The notes beneath the pieces were generated by a model. That model saw only the letters and a list, made by a program, of their open reading frames with translations. It did no database searches and was not told where the DNA came from. Source: a virus. Taken from it: 22,075 nucleotides of DNA. The DNA is taken from positions 1 through 22,075 of the IMG/VR virus record IMGVR_UViG_3300009785_000113, one strand, 5' to 3'. The position numbers and the translations under genes were made by a program. Shown here piece after piece: positions 8,975 through 14,964 of this stretch (positions within the stretch are counted from its first letter, which is position 1; each line of letters starts with the position of its first letter).

Positions 8975-9655
8975 ATGAAAAAAGATGGACATGTAGACGT
9001 TGCTTCTTCACGAAGAATGTGTAAAACAATAATGGAAGATGCTAATGAGATTTTACAGGCTCTACCAGAAGACTCAGAATCAGAACTACCTACTTGGTGG
9101 ACTAATAAATTAGCTGTATGCTCAGCTTACGTAAATTCTGCAAGAGACTATTTAGTTTATAGTAACTCTTCTACAGAAGAAGACACTGACGATATTATAG
9201 AAGATACTGCTATGACGGCAACTTATGTATCTAGCGATGATGAACAGGTAACTGTTGGTGAGTACACTACTAGACATTTTGATATGTGTCCCACAGCTGT
9301 AGAACTATATACAAATATAGACGATAAAACTGATATGATTCATCTAGTAGTTGAATCAGCTATGCTACAAGATATGCTATTTAAAATAGAAAAACAAGCT
9401 ATAGCTATGGACAAAGCTGATGACGATATGGTAGTTAAAGCTCAACATTACGCCGACATGATAATGGATATAGCAGAGCAGATGCAGCTTGTTGATGAAC
9501 ACTATTATATAGAAGATACTCACATGGCTAAGATTAGAGAGTTAGCAGACAATACTACTGTTGAATCTCTAAATGTGATAGAAGATACTAGTGATTATGA
9601 TATGCTACCACCTTCTGCACGAATGGTTAAGGAGCAACAGCTTGCCAATTCGTAA
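8975..9655 (+). CDS. Acidic helical protein of the virion gene cluster, function unknown
   Basis: I do not assign a function to this 226-residue protein. The frame can be extended to a TTG at 8951, but ATG 8975 is preferred because AAAGGATAG lies just upstream and a promoter candidate ends at 8936. The N-terminal part (VDVASSRRMCKTIMEDANEI, about 8-27; then PTWWTNKLAV and SARDYL, to about 60) resembles, from memory, a conserved hypothetical protein of marine phages. The middle is acidic (TEEDTDDIIEDT), and residues 105-195 appear to be long helices. No membrane segment or signal peptide is seen. The 3' end overlaps the next small gene by 14 nt and carries that gene's ribosome site. Confidence 0.75.
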   Translation: MKKDGHVDVASSRRMCKTIMEDANEILQALPEDSESELPTWWTNKLAVCSAYVNSARDYLVYSNSSTEEDTDDIIEDTAMTATYVSSDDEQVTVGEYTTRHFDMCPTAVELYTNIDDKTDMIHLVVESAMLQDMLFKIEKQAIAMDKADDDMVVKAQHYADMIMDIAEQMQLVDEHYYIEDTHMAKIRELADNTTVESLNVIEDTSDYDMLPPSARMVKEQQLANS

Positions 9656-9764
9656 GACTAAAAAAGGTTATAAATGGGGCAGTAAAGGCCCTTTTAAAAC
9701 TAAGAAAAAAGCTCAAGAAGTAGCTAAGGCAGCATATGCTAGCGGCTATAAGAAGAAAAAATAA
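9642..9764 (+). CDS. Small basic 40-residue protein with TTG start
   Basis: A short frame missed by ATG-only gene finding. TTG at 9642 is preceded by AAGGAG (9629-9634) with 7 nt spacing, an excellent ribosome site inside the end of the upstream gene. The product reads (M)PIRKTKKGYKWGSKG, then a lysine-rich helix and AAYASGYKKKK. This layout (PIRK, GYKWG, YASGYK) resembles small basic proteins encoded in many tailed phages near structural genes. Their function is not known to me; DNA binding or a capsid-internal role would fit the charge. It overlaps the previous gene by 14 nt in another frame, so translational coupling is likely. Confidence 0.75.
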   Translation: MPIRKTKKGYKWGSKGPFKTKKKAQEVAKAAYASGYKKKK

Positions 9765-9772
9765 ATAAAATT

Positions 9773-9801
9773 TTGACATATCAACCCTCATATGTTTAAA
9801 T
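9773..9801 (+). promoter_or_regulatory. Strong candidate promoter for the beta-helix protein gene cluster
   Basis: Consensus -35 TTGACA (9773-9778), 17-nt spacer, then an extended -10, TG (9793-9794) plus one base and TTAAAT (9796-9801). It lies in the 70-nt gap upstream of ATG 9835 and is the best promoter match seen in the window. It suggests strong transcription of 9835-11184. Confidence 0.6.
9776..9795. promoter_or_regulatory. Inverted repeat within the promoter (possible operator)
   Basis: ACATAT (9776-9781) and ATATGT (9790-9795) are perfect 6-bp inverted arms separated by 8 nt. They cover the -35 end and the spacer of the promoter candidate, where a regulator dimer could block or recruit polymerase. 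Short AT-rich arms can arise by chance. Confidence 0.3.
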
Positions 9802-9834
9802 AATTCATACCCCTAAGATAAGGAGACCATTAAC

Positions 9835-10470
9835 ATGGCAAGTAAAAATACATACTACGTAGGTTCTGGCGGATTCAGTAACTACGCACAACTAACAGAT
9901 ATCCCTAGTGATATTCTAGCCGCAGGCGATACTACTATTATAGTAGGTCCAGGCACTTATACCCCTCTTACAGATGCTGTACTAAACGATATCAGCTTTG
10001 TAGGCCAAGGTAATCGTGATGAGATCGTTGTAAGCGGTAACATGACTATAGCTAACACCTCTACTGGTGTTACTAGATTTGAAAACTTAACTCTTACTGG
10101 CACAGGTACTGCTTCTGCAGTAACAGGAGCTGTAACTAAACTAGGTTTGGCCTCTGCTCCTTTGCACTTTAGACGTTGTACTATTAATAGTACTGCTCTA
10201 GGCGTAGTTCATCACGCAACATCTGCTTTTGCAACTACTACTAAACAGGTTGTGATGGACCATTGTGATGCTACAGGAACAGACAGAGCTATTTATTCTA
10301 ATGCTAACGTAGCAGTTAACTTTAGTGCTCTAAATACAGTAGCTAATGCATACCACACATATGGTGCTGGTGGCGTAGCTATAGTTGGTGGACCTACAGT
10401 AAGAGCTTCTACCGGTGGTGCAGCTAATGTCGGTAACTCTACTGAAACAATAATCGCACTATTATCATAA
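9835..10470 (+). CDS. Beta-helix-like virion protein, probably abundant
   Basis: A 211-residue protein with the look of a right-handed parallel beta-helix. Short strands rich in Val, Ile, Thr and Asn alternate with Gly/Asn turns: TTIIVGPGTYTP (33-44), ISFVGQGN (53-60), RFENLTLTGTGT (81-92), LHFRRCTINST (110-120), VVMDHCDATGTD (139-150). The phrase GPGTYTP is common in pectin-lyase-fold proteins. No catalytic site could be picked out and the protein is shorter than depolymerases, so a structural role (decoration, fibre or tail component) is more likely than an enzyme. It follows the strongest promoter candidate and an AAGGAGA ribosome site, and codon choice mixes ATC, ATT and ATA, hinting at high expression. 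Structural role is inferred. Confidence 0.7.
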   Translation: MASKNTYYVGSGGFSNYAQLTDIPSDILAAGDTTIIVGPGTYTPLTDAVLNDISFVGQGNRDEIVVSGNMTIANTSTGVTRFENLTLTGTGTASAVTGAVTKLGLASAPLHFRRCTINSTALGVVHHATSAFATTTKQVVMDHCDATGTDRAIYSNANVAVNFSALNTVANAYHTYGAGGVAIVGGPTVRASTGGAANVGNSTETIIALLS

Positions 10471-10493
10471 TAACAATTTAAAGGAGAAAAATC

Positions 10494-10823
10494 ATGGCTA
10501 TGATTAAAAAAGAAGTCACTGGTTCAGCTGAAGATATGAAAGCAGTGAAAAACGGAAAAAATGCATCCAAAACGGCAATCGGAGGTACTGAGCGTACTTC
10601 TTTTACAGGGTCTAATGATTCTCGTCCAGCGGGTGCTGCTGGTCCAGGTGTTGGTATGAAAGCTGTAGAAGGCTATATCAATCAAGCACCAGTAATGATG
10701 GACATCAGCAACCAACCTATCGGTGGAATCGGCATTGGCGGTCCTAAAGGAGTAGCAACAACAAAAAGAGTTACTGTTACTTCTGAGTCTGTTACTGGCG
10801 GTTTTGGTGGTAAAGTATACTAA
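10494..10823 (+). CDS. Glycine-rich small protein, function unknown
   Basis: A 109-residue protein I do not recognise. A Lys/Ala-rich start (MAMIKKEVTGSAEDMKAVKN) is followed by a Gly/Pro-rich stretch (RPAGAAGPGVGMKAVEGYI), the run PIGGIGIGGPKG near residues 76-87, and a beta-like end with GGFGGKVY. It looks largely unstructured or glycine-loop-rich. AAGGAG (10481-10486) sits 7 nt before ATG 10494. Isoleucine codons are five ATC and two ATT with no ATA, unlike the ATA-rich neighbours; this suggests high expression or a different history. The stop TAA overlaps the next ATG (TAATG). Placement with the beta-helix gene suggests a virion or assembly role. Confidence 0.68.
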   Translation: MAMIKKEVTGSAEDMKAVKNGKNASKTAIGGTERTSFTGSNDSRPAGAAGPGVGMKAVEGYINQAPVMMDISNQPIGGIGIGGPKGVATTKRVTVTSESVTGGFGGKVY

Positions 10824-11035
10824 TGGCAAAATCACTTTCTGGCGTAGAACTTAGAGCGGGATCAACTAAACATATTGGCGACAATAGGTATGGTCTACGT
10901 GAAGCCTATGATCCTAAAGTAGATGCCGCTACTAAAAAGTATTATAGAGATGGAGCGCCAGTAGTAGTTACTGAGGTAAAAAATCCTCTAACACAAGTTA
11001 TAACTACTATTAAACCAACGGGTAATGCAGTCTAA
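10823..11035 (+). CDS. Small protein coupled to the glycine-rich gene, function unknown
   Basis: A 70-residue protein, starting at the ATG of a TAATG junction and ending at another TAATG junction, so it is the middle member of a three-gene translationally coupled chain. It is polar and mildly basic (GSTKHIGDNRYGLREAYDPKVDAATKKYY is its central character, split by a GDNRYG turn), with a Val/Thr-rich end. No motif, membrane segment or signal peptide is visible. Likely part of the same virion or assembly module as its neighbours by position only. Confidence 0.62.
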   Translation: MAKSLSGVELRAGSTKHIGDNRYGLREAYDPKVDAATKKYYRDGAPVVVTEVKNPLTQVITTIKPTGNAV

Positions 11036-11184
11036 TGATTGCTTCAGAGGTTTTTCAGCGTTCAATGCTAAAAACAACTAAAAATAAGAAGAAGCCTGCA
11101 AGGGCTTCTTCTAAATCTACAACTGTTAAAAAACCTGTTAAAAAGATAAAAAATCCATCAAAAAGACTTAATAGAGTTTACTAA
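11035..11184 (+). CDS. Lysine-rich 49-residue protein at the end of the rightward arm
   Basis: A short frame beginning at the ATG of TAATG (11035-11037) and ending with TAA at 11182-11184. After MIASEVFQRSMLK the sequence is a run of Lys, Ser, Thr and Pro (KNKKKPARASSKSTT, VKKPVKKIKNPSKR). Such composition suggests a disordered polycation that could bind nucleic acid or acidic protein. Support comes from the coupling pattern, shared with the two genes upstream. Its last 27 nt overlap, on the opposite strand, the 3' end of the methyltransferase-like gene. Translation is likely but unproven. Confidence 0.5.
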   Translation: MIASEVFQRSMLKTTKNKKKPARASSKSTTVKKPVKKIKNPSKRLNRVY

Positions 11185-11694
11185 GTTTTTTAGCCAAGTT
11201 TTATCATAAGGCGCACATATCATTACCTGCGCTGCACTAGTATTAATAATTTTTGATATAATACTAGCGTGATCTACATCAACACTTACAAAGATTAAAT
11301 CATCCATAGTAAGATATGAGTAGTCATATTCTAAAGCATCCATACATTCAATTTTTATAGCTTCTTTAGCTGGGCTAGCTTCAATAAGTTTTTTACTTAT
11401 TTTTGCTCTACTACTATCTATTTCTATACCAATTTGTTTTATTTCTGGATTTCTTCTATGTAGATCAAACATAGAATATGGGTACATACCACTACCTATA
11501 AGAATAACTGTAGGATTTTTATCTAACTTAGATAGTTGTTTTTTATCACGTAAAGTACGTAGTATCCAAGCATTTCTTTCTGCTTTTTTATAAGCCAAAC
11601 CTAAATCTTGTTTAGCATATAACTTAAGTAGCGTTATCTCATTTTCCGCTACCATATTTTTCCACTTAGTCTCTTCTTTATCTATATCAGCCAT
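11158..11694 (-). CDS. Rossmann-fold SAM-dependent methyltransferase-like protein
   Basis: A 178-residue protein with a class I methyltransferase-type core: a helical N-terminal part (1-58), beta strand and loop VILIGSGMYP (63-72), an acidic end of the next strand (IGIEID, 88-93, likely binding the SAM ribose), CMDALEYD (117-124), and the strand DDLIFVS (131-137). The overall pattern recalls small nicotianamine-synthase-like methyltransferase folds, but no acceptor site is recognised. The frame extends to an ATG at 11736, yet ATG 11694 is preferred because it overlaps the glycosyltransferase stop as ATGGCTGA, the same junction type seen at PhoH/nuclease. As last gene of the leftward operon, paired with a glycosyltransferase, it may decorate a sugar, DNA or small molecule; the substrate is unknown. 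Its 3' end overlaps a convergent gene. Confidence 0.62.
   Translation of the reverse strand: MADIDKEETKWKNMVAENEITLLKLYAKQDLGLAYKKAERNAWILRTLRDKKQLSKLDKNPTVILIGSGMYPYSMFDLHRRNPEIKQIGIEIDSSRAKISKKLIEASPAKEAIKIECMDALEYDYSYLTMDDLIFVSVDVDHASIISKIINTSAAQVMICAPYDKTWLKNLVNSIKSF
11160..11191. terminator. Possible bidirectional terminator at the convergent junction
   Basis: An A5 tract (11160-11164) and ACTTA (11166-11170) pair with TAAGT (11182-11186) and a T5 tract (11187-11191), with G11165 bulged and an 11-nt loop. On either strand the stem ends in a U-run, as expected for a two-way terminator between converging genes. The stem is nearly all A-T, so it would be weak. It overlaps the stop codon of the lysine-rich gene and adjoins that of the methyltransferase-like gene. 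Confidence 0.35.
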
Positions 11695-12802
11695 TGTGAA
11701 TTTTTGTGATGACACGCGCTGACTCCTCTGCCCCATTTATTTTAAAATTAAACTTATTGGGTTTTTTTGTAAGTACCTCGGTTAATACTTCTGACAACTT
11801 ATAAAACTCTGAGTTATTAAGTACTTTAAAGAAGTTATAGGGCTCAAAAACGTAAGCTCTTACAAACTGTTCCATCTTTCTACCACTTTCTCTAGGTATT
11901 ATTATAGAAGGTATCTGTCCTTTAAGTATCTCAGTAGTAGCATTATAACCTCCGTATGTTATATACGCTGCACAATGTTTTAACTTCTCTCTTAAATTAG
12001 GAATATAGTCTACTAAATACAGATTATCTTTTTTACCATTCTTAGTACTCATATACCTATTAGCTACTGGCATAATAAAATCATATTCAGTAAAGTCTTT
12101 AGCTATTTTCATTATATGTTTAAATAACAATACACCCTCCTGCTTATTGAGTCCTGTACTTACAAATATTTTATTGCTGTTACCTATATGTTCTTCTGAC
12201 TGCTTATTATCACATACATATCCTGTGTAATATAATTTATCTTTAATATGTTCTACAATCTGCCTACTATTAGCATGTCTATGTCTATCTGCTATAAGCG
12301 GTAAAATATTTTCATCACCATGAACTAATACTGCTTCTGCATAGTACTTACATATAAGATTTTGCGTATAACTAACCCAATCTTGTAACTGATTATCATG
12401 AGGTTCATCCCATGGAAAATCACGTACAGATATTATAATTTTTATATTTCTTTTCTTACATTCTTCAAAGTATCTGATATACTCATGAGCAAACTGGTGT
12501 CTACAGAAAGGGAATCCTTCACAAACAAGTGTAGTTATTTTTTTATCATCTAATACTTCTATAAATTTTTTTATTCTAAAATTAATAAGATTCTCAGACA
12601 TAATAAACTGAAAAATGCTACCATCGTTAGGAACTTTATAATTCTTCAGAAAAGATACATGCTCAACCTCATACTGTAACGGGGGTTGAAACAGCTGATC
12701 AATAATAATAACATCATTGTACTTAGCTGTCTCTTCGGCAATAAATTTAGTTCTCTGGCTATGTCCTAGGCCTTGATAGTATTGCGTAAGAAAAGCTATC
12801 AT
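11687..12802 (-). CDS. GT-B fold glycosyltransferase, MurG/GT28-like (COG4671 type)
   Basis: A 371-residue predicted glycosyltransferase. The N-terminal Rossmann half has the glycine loop QGLGHSQR (10-17) near residue 10, as in MurG-like and COG4671 proteins, and ISVRDFPWDEP (124-134). The C-terminal half begins with IFVSTGLNKQEG (212-223) and contains the nucleotide-sugar binding signature YITYGGYNATTEIL (280-293) followed by GQIPSIIIPR, very like MurG and UDP-sugar transferases. No transmembrane segment or signal peptide is seen, so it acts in the cytoplasm. Donor and acceptor are not readable. In phages such enzymes modify DNA bases or surface glycans; either is possible. It overlaps the methyltransferase-like gene by 8 nt and lies 9 nt after thyX. 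Confidence 0.78.
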   Translation of the reverse strand: MIAFLTQYYQGLGHSQRTKFIAEETAKYNDVIIIDQLFQPPLQYEVEHVSFLKNYKVPNDGSIFQFIMSENLINFRIKKFIEVLDDKKITTLVCEGFPFCRHQFAHEYIRYFEECKKRNIKIIISVRDFPWDEPHDNQLQDWVSYTQNLICKYYAEAVLVHGDENILPLIADRHRHANSRQIVEHIKDKLYYTGYVCDNKQSEEHIGNSNKIFVSTGLNKQEGVLLFKHIMKIAKDFTEYDFIMPVANRYMSTKNGKKDNLYLVDYIPNLREKLKHCAAYITYGGYNATTEILKGQIPSIIIPRESGRKMEQFVRAYVFEPYNFFKVLNNSEFYKLSEVLTEVLTKKPNKFNFKINGAEESARVITKIHNG

Positions 12803-12811
12803 TTATTTACT

Positions 12812-13480
12812 TTAACTCTCTAATGATGCTGCTAAAGGAAATATCTCTGCTATTACCTTAGCACAAGCATGGGCAATTTCCATATGTTCTTTTTGTGTAC
12901 CATTAGCGCCACGCAGTTCAATGTAATGTACCCAACTACGAATACTACCTTGCATATATAAACGTGTCTTTGTAAGACCTTCGGGCAGTATCTTACGTGC
13001 TTGTTCTTTAGCAATACCTTTTGCAATAGCATTTTCGTAAATTACTTTTGCGACTTCGGCAATATGCTTTTGTTGGGCGTCCCACCACATTTGTAAATTA
13101 TTGTCGTCAGTTGAAATACTATTTTGTCTATTCTGTGGGTCTTGTAAACGAGCTTCACTATATTCAAATATATCACCTTGCTCTGCTGGATCAGCATAGC
13201 GTTGGCTAAATTCTTGGAAAGCAAAACTACGATGACGTACAATTTGATGTGCAATATCTCTTGTAGTTTCAATTTCTAAGGTAGCATTAACCATTTCTAA
13301 TGGTGACCAGTGTTGATGCTTAATTAAATATTTAAGTAGTCTTTCACTTGTTTCATGATTGATTTGTGCTGTGGGGTTACTTACTTTTGCACAAAACGCA
13401 ATTAGGTCTTGTAAATTCTCTAGTCCTTCTGCCTCAAACGCTGGTGTCGCTTTTGAATAGCATAATAATTTAACTATCAT
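12812..13480 (-). CDS. thyX: Flavin-dependent thymidylate synthase ThyX
   Basis: Converts dUMP to dTMP using methylenetetrahydrofolate, NADPH and FAD, supplying thymidine for phage DNA. The 222-residue length is normal. The signature RHRX7S is present as RHRSFAFQEFS (82-92), followed by QRY. The C-terminal substrate-binding region is also typical: LYMQGSIRSWVHYIELR (174-190), then NGTQKEHMEIA. His55/His57 in the HQHWSPLEM segment match the usual HxSxxEH-type region loosely. The gene overlaps the preceding dUTPase-fold gene by 11 nt; GAAAG stands 8 nt before the ATG. No intron or homing gene interrupts it. With the dUTPase-fold protein upstream it forms a dTMP-supply pair. Call is strong. Confidence 0.95.
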   Translation of the reverse strand: MIVKLLCYSKATPAFEAEGLENLQDLIAFCAKVSNPTAQINHETSERLLKYLIKHQHWSPLEMVNATLEIETTRDIAHQIVRHRSFAFQEFSQRYADPAEQGDIFEYSEARLQDPQNRQNSISTDDNNLQMWWDAQQKHIAEVAKVIYENAIAKGIAKEQARKILPEGLTKTRLYMQGSIRSWVHYIELRGANGTQKEHMEIAHACAKVIAEIFPLAASLES

Positions 13481-14105
13481 CTTTATTACTTTCTATCATA
13501 TTATCTACTGTGTTTCTAGAGTAACTCTCGGAATACTTATCTAATTGTACATGCCTACTTGGCCCTTTAGGATCATTAGGGTTTAGTTGTTTTCCGATTT
13601 TAGTTTTAATTTTTTGAATATAACCTTGTGATCGAGTTTTCCATTCAATTTTTTCTATCTCATTGACGTAATTTATTACCATTCGAGGACGTTCAATTAC
13701 GGAGAAGAGCGCTATTTTTTGAGCTGGCTGTATAATCTGGGCTTGATCATTTTTATTTTCTATCAAAACCCATATCTCATTCCTAAAGCCATAATTGAAA
13801 CAACTTACTCCGTCTGCTACTACTAGGCCCTGTTGATATACAACTGTGCTAAAAGATCTTATTTCTATTTCATATTTAGGAGCATGTATATGTGGATATA
13901 TTCCCGCAGGTATAGGTAATATTTTACCTGCAGGAATTGTTAAAGGTTCTGATAAAGCTGCTCTTATATAGAAAAATGTATCTAGAGGGTTGTCGTCATC
14001 AAAAGCCCACTCTATGCCCATAGTCTTTTCTAGTTCTAATGCTCTATAGCTTTTTTCTATGCTTATATTACAAACTACGGAGTCGTTCAATATTTTCTTC
14101 TCCAT
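13470..14105 (-). CDS. dUTPase / dCTP deaminase-fold protein with altered active-site motif
   Basis: A 211-residue protein of the trimeric dUTPase-like fold. Recognisable pieces are LTIPAGKILPIPAG (55-68), IRSFS (82-86, in place of PRSS), the beta-hairpin region GLVVADGVSCFNYGFRNEIW (93-112, in place of GVIDxDYRGE) and IQPAQKIALFSVI (125-137, in place of GdRIAQL). The aspartate that normally follows GVI appears to be Cys102 and the DY to be NY, with two extra residues, so ordinary dUTPase catalysis is doubtful. A TRSQGYIQK stretch (157-165) may be a remnant of the C-terminal lid. A GTG at 14132 extends the frame, but ATG 14105 with AGG upstream is preferred; it overlaps the exonuclease gene by 38 nt. 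It could be a dCTP deaminase relative, a noncanonical pyrophosphatase or a non-enzymatic family member. Confidence 0.68.
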   Translation of the reverse strand: MEKKILNDSVVCNISIEKSYRALELEKTMGIEWAFDDDNPLDTFFYIRAALSEPLTIPAGKILPIPAGIYPHIHAPKYEIEIRSFSTVVYQQGLVVADGVSCFNYGFRNEIWVLIENKNDQAQIIQPAQKIALFSVIERPRMVINYVNEIEKIEWKTRSQGYIQKIKTKIGKQLNPNDPKGPSRHVQLDKYSESYSRNTVDNMIESNKDDS

Positions 14106-14916
14106 CTTTACCTGATGCAATAGCTGTTTCACAGTAAGCTTTAAGATTAATCAACTTTTCATTCCTAATCAGTTGCTCTTTACCCGCATTAAGATTTGTG
14201 ATATATTTAGACTTACCTTTTATAGGTAATGCTTCTAGTAGCGTGTCTAAGTCTCCATATTCTTTGATCAGTCCTTGAGCCCTTTTAGGACCGATACCTT
14301 CAATACCTAGAATATTATCGCTTTTATCGCCTTCTATAATTCTAGACATCATATATTGTGTAGGAGTTAGTTCTGTATCCTCAAATAAAGACTGTTGCGT
14401 TACCTCTTTTCTACCGAACATATTAAAAATAGATACATTATCGTCTACTAGTTGTATAAGATCTCGGTCAGACGATACTATCCAAGTATGTTCATACTCT
14501 TTTGATGTATTTTGAGTAATCCATGCTAGTGTATCATCAGCTTCTACACCTCTAAATTTAACTACATCATCGTCTAATTCATCAGGTAAGCTATTAAGTA
14601 CTGCGAAAAAATCTTCATAGCGTTTAATTTCTTCTGGGTCTTCTGATTTTGTACGAGTACCTTTATACTCTTCTAGCATATTTAGACGATAGTAGCTTTT
14701 ACCAAAGTCAAAACAAACAATAGTTCTAGAAGCTTCATAAGAGTTTGCTAGTGACCTAATGGTACGTATAAAGTCAGTACCATAAGAGTCGTAGTTAACT
14801 CTCCTACTCCACCTGTAAGCAAGATTATTAGCGTCAATAATTAAAAGATTGTTGTGCGTTATATTATTTTCTGTTTGAGTAAGCTCGCTCAGATCATCCC
14901 AAGATTTAGTTGTCAT
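14068..14916 (-). CDS. 5'-3' exonuclease / flap endonuclease, T5 D15 and T4 RNase H family
   Basis: Structure-specific nuclease that removes RNA primers and 5' flaps during replication. The 282-residue protein shows the family metal ligands: D28 (LLIIDANNLAYR), D70 (IVCFDFGKSYYR), E125, D127 and D128 (VEADDTLA), D150 and D152 (SSDRDLIQL), D197 and D200 (EGDKSDNILG). The helix-three-turn-helix DNA-binding motif follows as GIEGIGPKRAQGLIKEYG (204-221). EYKGTRTK (83-90) matches the arch region, which includes conserved basic residues. No DNA polymerase domain is fused. The ATG at 14916 follows AGGA, and the gene sits behind the only sizeable gap of the leftward arm, which holds an inverted repeat. 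Call is strong. Confidence 0.93.
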   Translation of the reverse strand: MTTKSWDDLSELTQTENNITHNNLLIIDANNLAYRWSRRVNYDSYGTDFIRTIRSLANSYEASRTIVCFDFGKSYYRLNMLEEYKGTRTKSEDPEEIKRYEDFFAVLNSLPDELDDDVVKFRGVEADDTLAWITQNTSKEYEHTWIVSSDRDLIQLVDDNVSIFNMFGRKEVTQQSLFEDTELTPTQYMMSRIIEGDKSDNILGIEGIGPKRAQGLIKEYGDLDTLLEALPIKGKSKYITNLNAGKEQLIRNEKLINLKAYCETAIASGKDGEENIERLRSL

Positions 14917-14931
14917 TTATATAATTCCTAT

Positions 14932-14958
14932 TTTGTATAACTTATATTACTATACAAA
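14932..14958. promoter_or_regulatory. 8-bp inverted repeat in the largest gap of the leftward operon
   Basis: TTTGTATA (14932-14939) and TATACAAA (14951-14958) are perfect inverted arms separated by 11 nt, with arm centres 19 bp apart, close to two helical turns. The dyad fills most of the 48-nt gap between the PD-(D/E)XK nuclease stop and the exonuclease ATG. It could be an operator, an RNA hairpin that punctuates the operon, or an RNA processing site. Confidence 0.4.
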
Positions 14959-14964
14959 TAGCTA

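Noticed and set aside
10524-10835. Open frame of 103 codons on the minus strand
   Set aside because: It lies wholly antisense to the glycine-rich gene, which has a good ribosome site and coupled neighbours; the antisense product is Ser/Cys-rich nonsense-like sequence.
13042-13272. Open frame of 76 codons inside thyX on the same strand
   Set aside because: It overlaps conserved ThyX sequence in another frame and has no recognisable motif.
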